A DNA stretch of 5,831 nucleotides from Bacillota bacterium (GCA_023387245.1 JAEWIH010000122.1:1-5831); one strand, 5' to 3'. Shown: positions 1-5,804, counted from the first letter of the stretch. Made by a program: numbers and translations. The notes: generated by a model not told the origin, from the letters alone.

Positions 1-2
1 GT

Positions 3-59
3 GTAACTATTTTGATTTTTGTTAAAAAGAAAGATAGTGATAATCCGTATAATTATTAA
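3..59 (+). pseudogene. Mirrored 3' fragment of the LPxTG protein gene
   Basis: Read from base 3 on the plus strand, this gives 18 codons and a TAA, identical to residues 945-962 of the minus-strand surface protein: the end of the membrane helix, the KKK stop-transfer residues and the tail DSDNPYNY. The 5' part is outside the window. It is either the end of a second, convergent copy of the gene or, more likely, a copy produced by fold-back of the neighbouring sequence. It should not be counted as a separate gene without read support. Confidence 0.6.
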
Positions 60-86
60 AAAACACTTCATTATGAAGTGTTTTTT
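58..86 (-). terminator. Intrinsic terminator of the surface-protein gene
   Basis: The core stem pairs CACTTCAT (64-71) with ATGAAGTG (73-80) around one unpaired base, and is flanked by A6 and T6 runs that extend the pairing. On the minus strand it begins at the TAA stop of the surface-protein gene, so the stop codon lies in the foot of the hairpin. Because the structure is symmetric it would end transcription from either side. Confidence 0.85.
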
Positions 87-2973
87 AATAATTATACGGA
101 TTATCACTATCTTTCTTTTTAACAAAAATCAAAATAGTTACACCGACTATAACTAAACCAATACCAATCACCGTCGCAATTATTAATTGAGTGCCAGTTG
201 ATGGTAAAGGTTGTGATGTAGTTGAATCACTATCACCAACAACATAATCTATCCATTGAGTAGTAGTACTATTATCTGGATGCTTAATCATTAATCTAGT
301 TCGACCTTTATGAGGATTGCTAGTATCAATCATTTCTAATAACTTAAAATCATACCCTGGATATTTTTGCTTTAAGTCTTCTAAATTAACAATACCATTT
401 TTATCAACAGCAATCTCTGGAATATTTAATTTGTTTTTATTATCAGAAGCAGGAGTAGCTACAATAGGTTGACTAGCCTCTTGTTTTGAAACTATATCTT
501 TATCCTTGTTATTATTTTCTACATTAGCACTTAATTTACTACTAGCTTCTTTATTAACTCTGTTTAAAGCATTATCTTCATTAACAGCAGCAGCTACATC
601 TTTGCTTTTTGAATAATTATTATCTAAATGCTGCTTATTAGTAGAACTAGATTTTGGTAAAACTTCAGGTTTTTGATTTTTGGATAGCGACTTTAATAAA
701 TCATTATCATTACTATTTTCACTTGATTTATCCTTTTTAGTTTTTAAAGGAAATTTATTTCCGCTTGGAGTAATTAAAATATTATTATCGATTATACAAT
801 TAGGACAAAGACGCTTAATATCTTCAACATTATCAATCTGATCCAAATCCATTTGAATTTTAGAATATGGCACTTCAATAGTATCAACTAATTTATTATC
901 ATAATATACTTCAACTTCATAAATTCCTTTATTTGCATCTTTTGGTTGATCAGCAATTATTTTAAATTTTATACGATCGTCTTTAGTTAAATTTGAATTA
1001 TTTAAATTTGGAATTTCTTGATTAATAATTGGTATTTCAGACAAATTCAATGATAGTCGATATATAGGTACTTCAATAATATGTTCATTAGTATTAGTAA
1101 TTAATTTAGCGCGTAATATTTTTTGATCAAAATTACTATATTCATACTTATCAAGCCATTCTACACTATGACTACTATCTAAATTCAAAAATACTTCGTC
1201 AGTTTTTAGTGTCATAAAACTATATAAATGAGGCGGTTTAATTAATAAGTCCAAAATTTTAATTCTTAATTCTTTTTTTACTTCACTATCAGGATTACTA
1301 ATCAATAATTCAACATTTTTATCACCACTTGTATCTAAATCAATATCATTTACTAATTTTATTTTTGTATTAGGTAATTTAGTTTCTAGTATATTATCCC
1401 AATTTATATTAAAATGCTTATAACTAACAATTTTTTTCAAATTAACTGGTTCTACTTTAATCGGTATATCTGTTTCCGAAATTAAAGCATCATTTTTATA
1501 AATACCAGCCCTAACCTTAATATCTCCTACTAAATCATATTTATAATCAGCTAAAGGTTTAACTATCATTCCTGGTTCTAAATTGGTTACTGCCTTAGCT
1601 AAACTAACATTAGAATTTTGATATACTTCTAATTTTCTAACATTAGGTATAAAACTATTTTGTTTATCTTCTCTATTTTCACTAAGATTATCCGGTTTTT
1701 TTGGTGTTGTTTCTACACTATTACGATTATTTTCACTATCATTGACTACACCAACATTATTAAAACCGCTATTTGAAGCTGGAATTTCAGCTTTATTAGT
1801 ATCACCACTATTCAATATATCATTAATATATATTTTATATTGTGTACCATTAACTTCTAAATCTATTTCACCAAAGTCATTAGCTGAATTACGATTTAAT
1901 AAATGTCTGATCGATAATTGAGGTTGTGATTGATATTGGCTAACTACCCACTGATTATCAACATTTTTACCAGAATTACCACTCAATAAATTAATATCAC
2001 CATTAACAATTGTCATTTTAAAATCACTAATCATTGGCTGATCATTTTTTAGCAATAATTTAGTAATATGATTTTCTAAAAACTTCCCAATATCATCTTC
2101 TTCAATACCATCAATAATTTCGGCATTATATGCTAGTTCACGAGCTTTAGTTTCACTATAAATATCAAAAAAGAAATAACTACCATCAATTTGTTTATAA
2201 TAATGCTCTTCCCTTGTCTCTACACCACTAACATCAATTGGAATAACCATATCAATATCATTCTCAAATTTCTTAATATCAGCAATATGATCACCATGAT
2301 AAATACCGATACTTCCTCTTTGAAATTGCCAGAAATTTGAAATAATATAAATAATATTTTTACCATTAGGATTTTTTCTAAAATCATTAACTACTTCAAC
2401 AATTTCACTATTAGGAGCGCCACTATCTCTATTTTTCATTAGATTACTTTTTGTTCTATTGAAAGTATAATCTACATCTAAAAAGTTCATACTATCAGCA
2501 ATCGGACCATCTAAAAATTTAACTGTACCAAGCGCAAATTGATTAAAACCAAATTTTAAACGATTTAAACTATCTAATTTATCTAATCTCGCAAAAGCAT
2601 TTTTTAAATTATCTAGTTGTTTATCATAAGTATACTTTTGATTAAAACAAGATACATAACTACGTCCATACTTTTCATAACGTTCACTTGGATTAGATTC
2701 AAATTCAGAAGGAATACATTTAGTATCAAATCTCATCCTACCATTTGTATCATATAAAATAACAATATTAGCTCGTTCAAAAGTTTTTGTTGGCTTTGAT
2801 ACTACTTTAGTAATCATTTCTAATTGTTGATTATCGTTTAATAAAGTAGCTTCAATTTCAACATTACCCCAATCATACTCTTTTATAAATGTTTTAGTTG
2901 ATAAAGCATTAATTTTAGGTACGGCAACAATACTAGTCAATAACACTAGAACTACAACAATCAATTTCTTCAT
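85..2973 (-). CDS. LPxTG cell-wall-anchored protein with VWA-like domain
   Basis: The product has 962 residues. Residues 1-23 are a signal peptide (MKK, then a hydrophobic core, ending KINA). Residues about 66-305 look like a von Willebrand A domain: first strand ANIVILYDTNGRM (68-80), an amphipathic helix then LKFGFNQF (139-146), strand KNIIYIISNF (205-214), and DMVIPIDVS (241-249) followed by GSYFFFDI. The metal-site motif DxSxS is replaced by D75-T-N-G-R79, and the usual TDG by S212-N-F, so metal binding is doubtful. Residues 455-911 contain about five weakly similar beta modules resembling Rib/alpha-like repeats. Residues 741-850 are a Lys/Asn/Ser-rich linker. The C-terminus has LPSTG (923-927), a membrane helix (929-951), KKK and a short tail. 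Start: ATG at 2973 has AGGGAG seven bases upstream; an in-frame TTG at 3015 lacks one and would put extra residues before the signal peptide. Likely an adhesin or wall-surface binding protein; the ligand is unknown. The surface-anchoring call is firm, the VWA call moderate. Confidence 0.88.
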   Translation of the reverse strand: MKKLIVVVLVLLTSIVAVPKINALSTKTFIKEYDWGNVEIEATLLNDNQQLEMITKVVSKPTKTFERANIVILYDTNGRMRFDTKCIPSEFESNPSERYEKYGRSYVSCFNQKYTYDKQLDNLKNAFARLDKLDSLNRLKFGFNQFALGTVKFLDGPIADSMNFLDVDYTFNRTKSNLMKNRDSGAPNSEIVEVVNDFRKNPNGKNIIYIISNFWQFQRGSIGIYHGDHIADIKKFENDIDMVIPIDVSGVETREEHYYKQIDGSYFFFDIYSETKARELAYNAEIIDGIEEDDIGKFLENHITKLLLKNDQPMISDFKMTIVNGDINLLSGNSGKNVDNQWVVSQYQSQPQLSIRHLLNRNSANDFGEIDLEVNGTQYKIYINDILNSGDTNKAEIPASNSGFNNVGVVNDSENNRNSVETTPKKPDNLSENREDKQNSFIPNVRKLEVYQNSNVSLAKAVTNLEPGMIVKPLADYKYDLVGDIKVRAGIYKNDALISETDIPIKVEPVNLKKIVSYKHFNINWDNILETKLPNTKIKLVNDIDLDTSGDKNVELLISNPDSEVKKELRIKILDLLIKPPHLYSFMTLKTDEVFLNLDSSHSVEWLDKYEYSNFDQKILRAKLITNTNEHIIEVPIYRLSLNLSEIPIINQEIPNLNNSNLTKDDRIKFKIIADQPKDANKGIYEVEVYYDNKLVDTIEVPYSKIQMDLDQIDNVEDIKRLCPNCIIDNNILITPSGNKFPLKTKKDKSSENSNDNDLLKSLSKNQKPEVLPKSSSTNKQHLDNNYSKSKDVAAAVNEDNALNRVNKEASSKLSANVENNNKDKDIVSKQEASQPIVATPASDNKNKLNIPEIAVDKNGIVNLEDLKQKYPGYDFKLLEMIDTSNPHKGRTRLMIKHPDNSTTTQWIDYVVGDSDSTTSQPLPSTGTQLIIATVIGIGLVIVGVTILIFVKKKDSDNPYNY

Positions 2974-3259
2974 CTTGTTTCTCCCTATCGTATAAATAAT
3001 GTTGACAATCTTCAAATATACTAATATCTAAGTCATAAAAGCGTGCACAATAAAATTTAGATTTACCTTTAATCACATAATCTTTTAATGATAATTGATA
3101 TTGATGTGGTAATTTTTCTATCCAATTTACAATTTGTTGTCTTAAATTTAATAAAATTTTTAAATAATGTTTTTGTAAATTATTCAAATTTTTAATAGAT
3201 TCAAATTTAGAAATCTGACTATTAATACTTCTATACTGCAATAATAATTTTTTATTCAT
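2933..3259 (-). CDS. Small protein of unknown function, overlapping the surface-protein gene
   Basis: I do not recognise this 108-residue protein. It has no signal peptide or membrane segment, so it is probably cytoplasmic. Residues 4-48 are helical and rich in Leu, Gln, Asn and Lys. Residues 43-90 (VNWIEKLPHQYQ, then DYVIKGKSKFYCARFYDLDISIF) have a spacing that loosely recalls the sigma-region-4-like helix-turn-helix of small phage-type regulators (DUF1492/ArpU-like); this is a guess. Four cysteines are present (71, 85, 101, 102), two adjacent in the tail. Two ATG codons lie in tandem. The second (3259) is five bases from AGGAGG and is preferred; the first (3262) is only two bases away. Its end overlaps the start of the surface-protein gene by 41 bases in another frame, suggesting one message and coupled translation. 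It ends with TAG. No clear promoter lies between it and the tRNA terminator upstream. Confidence 0.75.
   Translation of the reverse strand: MNKKLLLQYRSINSQISKFESIKNLNNLQKHYLKILLNLRQQIVNWIEKLPHQYQLSLKDYVIKGKSKFYCARFYDLDISIFEDCQHYLYDREKQDEEIDCCSSSVID
2981..2986 (-). promoter_or_regulatory. Ribosome binding site of the surface-protein gene
   Basis: AGGGAG on the minus strand lies seven bases before the ATG at 2973, which begins a proper signal peptide. It decides against the longer TTG start at 3015. The site lies inside the coding sequence of the neighbouring small gene only in the sense that both are on one message: the small gene ends at 2933, so ribosomes translating it pass over this site. 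Confidence 0.8.
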
Positions 3260-3264
3260 CATAG

Positions 3265-3270
3265 CCTCCT
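3265..3270 (-). promoter_or_regulatory. Ribosome binding site of the small gene
   Basis: Perfect AGGAGG on the minus strand. The distance is two bases to the first ATG of a tandem ATGATG and five to the second, which favours the second (3259). A TATAAC box at 3276-3281 lies too close to serve this gene, since its start point would fall in the ribosome binding site. Confidence 0.8.
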
Positions 3271-3320
3271 AATTTGTTATAGCCATTAAAAAATAAACAT
3301 ACTAAAAATTTAAAAAAATT

Positions 3321-3362
3321 AAAAAAAAAAATATGTTATTATCATTACGATAACAACATATT
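3321..3362 (-). terminator. Strong intrinsic terminator after the tRNA cluster
   Basis: A 14-bp stem (3349-3362 with 3330-3343, one G-U pair in the RNA) closes a five-base loop (3344-3348). On the minus strand it is followed by an uninterrupted T run (3329-3321) and further T-rich sequence. It lies 22 bases beyond the CCA end of tRNA-Phe and closes the tRNA unit. It also separates this unit from the small gene and surface-protein gene downstream, which run in the same direction. Confidence 0.9.
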
Positions 3363-3384
3363 TTAAATAATTTTAATAACACAA

Positions 3385-3460
<76 letters not shown>

Positions 3461-3462
3461 AT

Positions 3463-3539
<77 letters not shown>

Positions 3540-3554
3540 ATATATAAAGAACAA

Positions 3555-3645
3555 TGGCGGAGGAACTGGGATTCGAACCCAGGCGCCACTTTCATGACCT
3601 ACCGGTTTTCAAGACCGGACCCTTCAACCACTTGGGTATTCCTCC
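3555..3645 (-). tRNA. tRNA-Ser (TGA)
   Basis: 91 bases with the long variable arm of a class II tRNA. The acceptor GGAGGAA pairs with TTCCTCC, the discriminator is G as usual for serine, and CCA is encoded. The anticodon stem CCGGT/ACCGG holds the loop CTTGAAA, giving anticodon TGA at 3611-3609. It lies between tRNA-Ile2 and initiator tRNA-Met, the same place as in other Bacilli clusters. Confidence 0.97.
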
Positions 3646-3650
3646 AAAAA

Positions 3651-3727
<77 letters not shown>

Positions 3728-3788
3728 ATATATGAGCCTAACAGACCAGCGATTAACTAACCTTAATTTTAGGCGAGTTACCTCTAAA

Positions 3789-3817
3789 ATTATATCATAT
3801 CAATTATAATATGTCTA
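3789..3817 (-). promoter_or_regulatory. Promoter of the Ile2-Ser-fMet-Phe tRNA unit
   Basis: On the minus strand, a -35 box TAGACA (3817-3812, five of six consensus bases) and a perfect -10 box TATAAT (3794-3789) are separated by the ideal 17 bases. Transcription would start near 3782, leaving a leader of about 55 bases before tRNA-Ile2. A second TATAAT-like match further upstream lacks a good -35 box. Confidence 0.75.
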
Positions 3818-3835
3818 TAATAAAAATACTATTTG

Positions 3836-3860
3836 AAAAAAATAGACTAACATAGTAGTC
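3836..3860 (-). terminator. Weak terminator-like hairpin after tRNA-Met
   Basis: On the minus strand a 5-bp stem GACTA/TAGTC (3860-3856 with 3849-3845) and a six-base loop are followed, after two bases, by seven Ts (3842-3836). The stem is short, so it may stop only part of the transcription. It lies just after tRNA-Met and just before the next promoter, which supports a division into two units. Confidence 0.45.
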
Positions 3861-3872
3861 ATAAACTATAAA

Positions 3873-3949
3873 TGGTAGCGGAGGTGGGACTCGAACCCAC
3901 GACCTCACGGGTATGAACCGGGCGCTCTAGCCAACTAAGCTACCCCGCC
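3873..3949 (-). tRNA. Elongator tRNA-Met (CAT)
   Basis: 77 bases, CCA encoded. Acceptor GGCGGGG pairs with CTCCGCT, starting with a G-U pair as I recall for the Bacillus subtilis elongator tRNA-Met. The anticodon CAT is at 3915-3913 in the loop TTCATAC, which differs from the loop of Ile2 and of the initiator. One oddity is a C-T mismatch at the second pair of the anticodon stem. It is the last tRNA of the first unit; tRNA-Ala, usual between Pro and Met in Bacilli, is missing. Confidence 0.93.
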
Positions 3950-3960
3950 ATAAATTTAAA

Positions 3961-4037
3961 TGGTCGGGATGACAGGATTCGAACCTGCGACCCCTTGATC
4001 CCAAATCAAGTGCACTACCAAGCTGTGCTACATCCCG
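3961..4037 (-). tRNA. tRNA-Pro (TGG)
   Basis: 77 bases, CCA encoded. Acceptor CGGGATG pairs with CATCCCG and has the C1-G72 first pair typical of bacterial proline tRNA. The anticodon stem CTTGA/TCAAG holds the loop TTTGGGA, giving anticodon TGG at 4003-4001. It is in the first tRNA unit between Arg and Met. Confidence 0.97.
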
Positions 4038-4046
4038 ACAAACAAA

Positions 4047-4123
4047 TGGCGCGCCTAGTAGGACTTGAACCCGCAACCTTTTGATCCGTAGTCAAACGCT
4101 CTATCCAATTGAGCTATAGGCGC
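4047..4123 (-). tRNA. tRNA-Arg (ACG)
   Basis: 77 bases, CCA encoded, discriminator G. The anticodon stem TTTGA/TCAAA holds the loop CTACGGA, giving anticodon ACG at 4089-4087. The first anticodon base is expected to be deaminated to inosine by TadA. It lies between Leu(TAA) and Pro(TGG), as in other Bacilli. Confidence 0.96.
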
Positions 4124-4139
4124 AAAAATAAAAAATAAA

Positions 4140-4226
4140 TGGTGGGGATAAAGGGACTTGAACCCTTACGGTATTGCTACCAACGGATTTTAAGTCCGTT
4201 GCGTCTACCTATTCCGCCATATCCCC
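4140..4226 (-). tRNA. tRNA-Leu (TAA)
   Basis: 87 bases with a long variable arm (class II). Acceptor GGGGATA pairs with TATCCCC, the discriminator is A and CCA is encoded. The anticodon stem ACGGA/TCCGT holds the loop CTTAAAA, giving anticodon TAA at 4192-4190. It is second in the first tRNA unit. Confidence 0.96.
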
Positions 4227-4234
4227 ATTTTTCT

Positions 4235-4308
4235 TGGAGGTTCCTGTCGGATTCGAACCGACGGTCACAGAGTTGCAGTCTATTGCCTTACCACTTGGCT
4301 AAGGAACC
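4235..4308 (-). tRNA. tRNA-Cys (GCA)
   Basis: 74 bases, CCA encoded. Acceptor GGTTCCT pairs with AGGAACC, and the discriminator is T (U73), the main identity base of cysteine tRNA. The anticodon stem ATAGA/TCTGT (one T-G pair) holds the loop CTGCAAC, giving anticodon GCA at 4276-4274. It is the first tRNA of the first unit, about 14 bases after the predicted start of transcription. Confidence 0.96.
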
Positions 4309-4328
4309 AAAAATCTCTGTGCCTAACC

Positions 4329-4356
4329 ATTATACAACATTCAAAATTTTTTGCAA
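4329..4356 (-). promoter_or_regulatory. Promoter of the Cys-Leu-Arg-Pro-Met tRNA unit
   Basis: On the minus strand, -35 TTGCAA (4356-4351, four of six consensus bases) and a perfect -10 TATAAT (4334-4329) are separated by 16 bases. The predicted start lies near 4322, giving a very short leader before tRNA-Cys. The sequence just after the -10 box is GGTTAGGC, GC-richer than the surroundings, as is common for promoters of stable RNAs. Confidence 0.7.
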
Positions 4357-4378
4357 GTTATTTTTATTATTTTATAAT
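4351..4378 (+). promoter_or_regulatory. Possible divergent promoter sharing the -35 box
   Basis: TTGCAA is its own reverse complement, so the -35 box of the tRNA promoter also reads as a -35 box on the plus strand. A perfect TATAAT follows at 4373-4378 after 16 bases, the same spacing as on the other side. Transcription would begin near 4385. No open reading frame begins between there and the FemABX gene, so a product could only be a longer leader for that gene or a short non-coding RNA. In such AT-rich DNA a chance match is quite possible. Confidence 0.35.
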
Positions 4379-4519
4379 AGCCAGCTCATTAAATATATCA
4401 AATTTTTTAACAACCGTCAAGTACTACTAATAAATTTTAACTTTAAAAATTTGCTCATTTATATTTTAACATAAAAAAAAATTAAATTTTATAAAAATTG
4501 TTTAAAATTAATTCAATAT

Positions 4520-4547
4520 TTAACATCATTATCTACTATGTTATAAT
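4520..4547 (+). promoter_or_regulatory. Promoter of the FemABX-family gene
   Basis: -35 TTAACA (4520-4525, five of six consensus bases), a 16-base spacer and an extended -10 TGTTATAAT (4539-4547). Transcription should start near 4554, leaving a leader of about 18 bases that contains the ribosome binding site. Because this start point lies downstream of the in-frame GTG at 4548, that codon cannot be the start of translation from this promoter. Confidence 0.8.
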
Positions 4548-4571
4548 GTGATAGCTAAGAAGGTAGGTATT

Positions 4572-5771
4572 ATGGCATATATATTTAAATCCGATATTGA
4601 CAAAAATGAATATGAACAATTTGTCTCTTCTCACAACCAACACAGTTTATTACAATCATATAACTGGAGTCTTATTAAAAATAATTGGCAACACAAGTAT
4701 ATAGGAGTTTATGAAAATCAAACATTAGTCGCAACTGCTTTAATTTTAATAAAACAACTACCACTAAAACAAAAATTCGCCTATATTCCTAAAGGCCCTA
4801 TTTTAGACTACACTAATCAAAAACTAACTATATTTATATTTAAACAACTTAAAAAATTAGCCAAACTAGAAAAATGGATTTTTATTAGAATAATGCCAAA
4901 TTTAACAAAACAATATACATATCAAAATCAAATATTCGATAATGAAGAGATACCTAAAATTATCGAAAATCTAAATTTATGTAGTTTAAAATTTCTAGGT
5001 GATCATAAAAATATGCACGATGGATTTTCTCCTCAATATGAAGCAATAACCCATATTAATAATCAAATTTTAGAATCATTGCCTGGACAAACAACTAAAT
5101 TTTATAATCAGGCTATTAAAAGAGGAGTAGAATTTGAGTTATATAAAGAGCAAGCATTAGACGACTTCATGGATTTAATTAATAGTACCGAAAATAAAAA
5201 ACAAATTAATCTAAGAGATCAACAATATTTTAAAAAACTTTTAAACTCATATCCAAATTCCCTAATTGCTTTGGCATCAATTTATCCAAAAAAACAAATT
5301 GATATTATTCAAAGACAAATTGATGATTTAATTAAACAAGCTAATGTAATTAAAGAAAGACAACCTAAAAAATATAATTCACTACAGGAACAAATAAAAT
5401 CTTTACAAAAAACTTTAGATACATATATACCTTTAAAAAATCAAGAAAAAGTCATATTATATGGAGTATTATTTATTATTTATGGCTCAACTATTGAACT
5501 ATTATATGCCGGAACTAATTTTAATGCCCAAGGCTTTAATGCTCATTATTTTACATTCTATAATTTATTAAAAATGGCTAAAGATAACAATTTAAAATAT
5601 ATGAATATGGGTGGGGTTGCTAATTCGCTAGATGATGGCCTATCATTATTCAAATCTAAATTCAACCCTCATTTTCATAAATATTTAGGAGAATGTGATT
5701 TAATAAACTCGCCTAAATATCACCTATTTACTTTAGCCTGGAAACTAAGAAAAATCATAAAAAAACATTAA
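4572..5771 (+). CDS. FemABX-family peptidoglycan branch aminoacyltransferase
   Basis: The product has 399 residues, the usual length for FemA/FemB/FemX/MurM enzymes, which move an amino acid from aminoacyl-tRNA onto the lysine (or similar) side chain of the peptidoglycan precursor. They act in the cytoplasm at the membrane on lipid II or the growing bridge. Features seen: N-terminal LLQSYNW (26-32) followed by VYENQTLVATALIL and YIPKGPILDY (71-80), typical of the first GNAT-like half; a Gln/Lys-rich helical arm at about 238-285, the coiled-coil insertion of this family; and a second half with LLYAGTNF (310-317), YMNMGGV (343-349) and LFKSKFNP (359-366). Neither signal peptide nor membrane helix is present. 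Start: ATG 4572 is preceded by AAGAAGGTAGG, and the upstream GTG 4548 lies before the predicted transcript start. It is monocistronic as far as visible and divergent from the tRNA cluster. The amino acid transferred and its bridge position cannot be told, so no symbol is given. Confidence 0.9.
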   Translation: MAYIFKSDIDKNEYEQFVSSHNQHSLLQSYNWSLIKNNWQHKYIGVYENQTLVATALILIKQLPLKQKFAYIPKGPILDYTNQKLTIFIFKQLKKLAKLEKWIFIRIMPNLTKQYTYQNQIFDNEEIPKIIENLNLCSLKFLGDHKNMHDGFSPQYEAITHINNQILESLPGQTTKFYNQAIKRGVEFELYKEQALDDFMDLINSTENKKQINLRDQQYFKKLLNSYPNSLIALASIYPKKQIDIIQRQIDDLIKQANVIKERQPKKYNSLQEQIKSLQKTLDTYIPLKNQEKVILYGVLFIIYGSTIELLYAGTNFNAQGFNAHYFTFYNLLKMAKDNNLKYMNMGGVANSLDDGLSLFKSKFNPHFHKYLGECDLINSPKYHLFTLAWKLRKIIKKH

Positions 5772-5788
5772 CCTATAAATGTCAATAT

Positions 5789-5804
5789 AAAAATGCACAT
5801 TTTT
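5789..5804 (+). terminator. Weak hairpin after the FemABX gene
   Basis: AAAAATG pairs with CATTTTT around CA, 17 bases after the stop codon. The stem is nearly all A-T and the formal loop is only two bases, so some pairs would open. It could act as a weak terminator; no better one is seen before the window ends. Confidence 0.25.

Larger units (their letters stand above)
1..143. repeat. 143-bp perfect inverted repeat centred on a terminator
   Basis: Every base i pairs with base 144-i, with a single unpaired centre base at 72. The inner part, about 58-86, is an ordinary intrinsic terminator hairpin. The outer arms (1-57 and 87-143) copy the last codons of the surface-protein gene in opposite orientations. 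Perfect identity runs right up to the first base, so the arm may continue outside the window. A natural terminator explains only the inner 29 bases. The rest fits a fold-back chimera or assembly artefact at a contig end, or less likely a genuine tail-to-tail duplication. Confidence 0.95.

Noticed and set aside
2974..3015. Longer start (TTG at 3015) for the surface protein
   Set aside because: It would put 14 polar residues before a normal MKK signal peptide and has no ribosome binding site, whereas ATG 2973 has AGGGAG at seven bases.
3276..3281. TATAAC as -10 box for the small gene
   Set aside because: The transcript would begin at about the ribosome binding site, and no -35 box stands at a proper distance. 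The promoter of this pair of genes remains unidentified.
3731..3782. Degraded tRNA-Ala in the gap between Met and Ile2
   Set aside because: TTAGGCTCA recalls the 3' end of tRNA-Ala, but no T arm, anticodon arm or D arm can be found, and in the usual order Ala lies between Pro and Met, not here.
4139..4474. Plus-strand open frame of 111 codons over tRNA-Leu, tRNA-Cys and the spacer
   Set aside because: It is antisense to two certain tRNA genes and their promoter, has no ribosome binding site, and its product (GLEPLR..., SDSNRRSQ...) is the familiar false protein obtained by translating the reverse strand of tRNAs.
4548..4571. GTG start eight codons upstream for the FemABX protein
   Set aside because: It directly follows the extended -10 box and lies before the expected transcript start; ATG 4572 has a ribosome binding site and begins at the conserved part of the protein.
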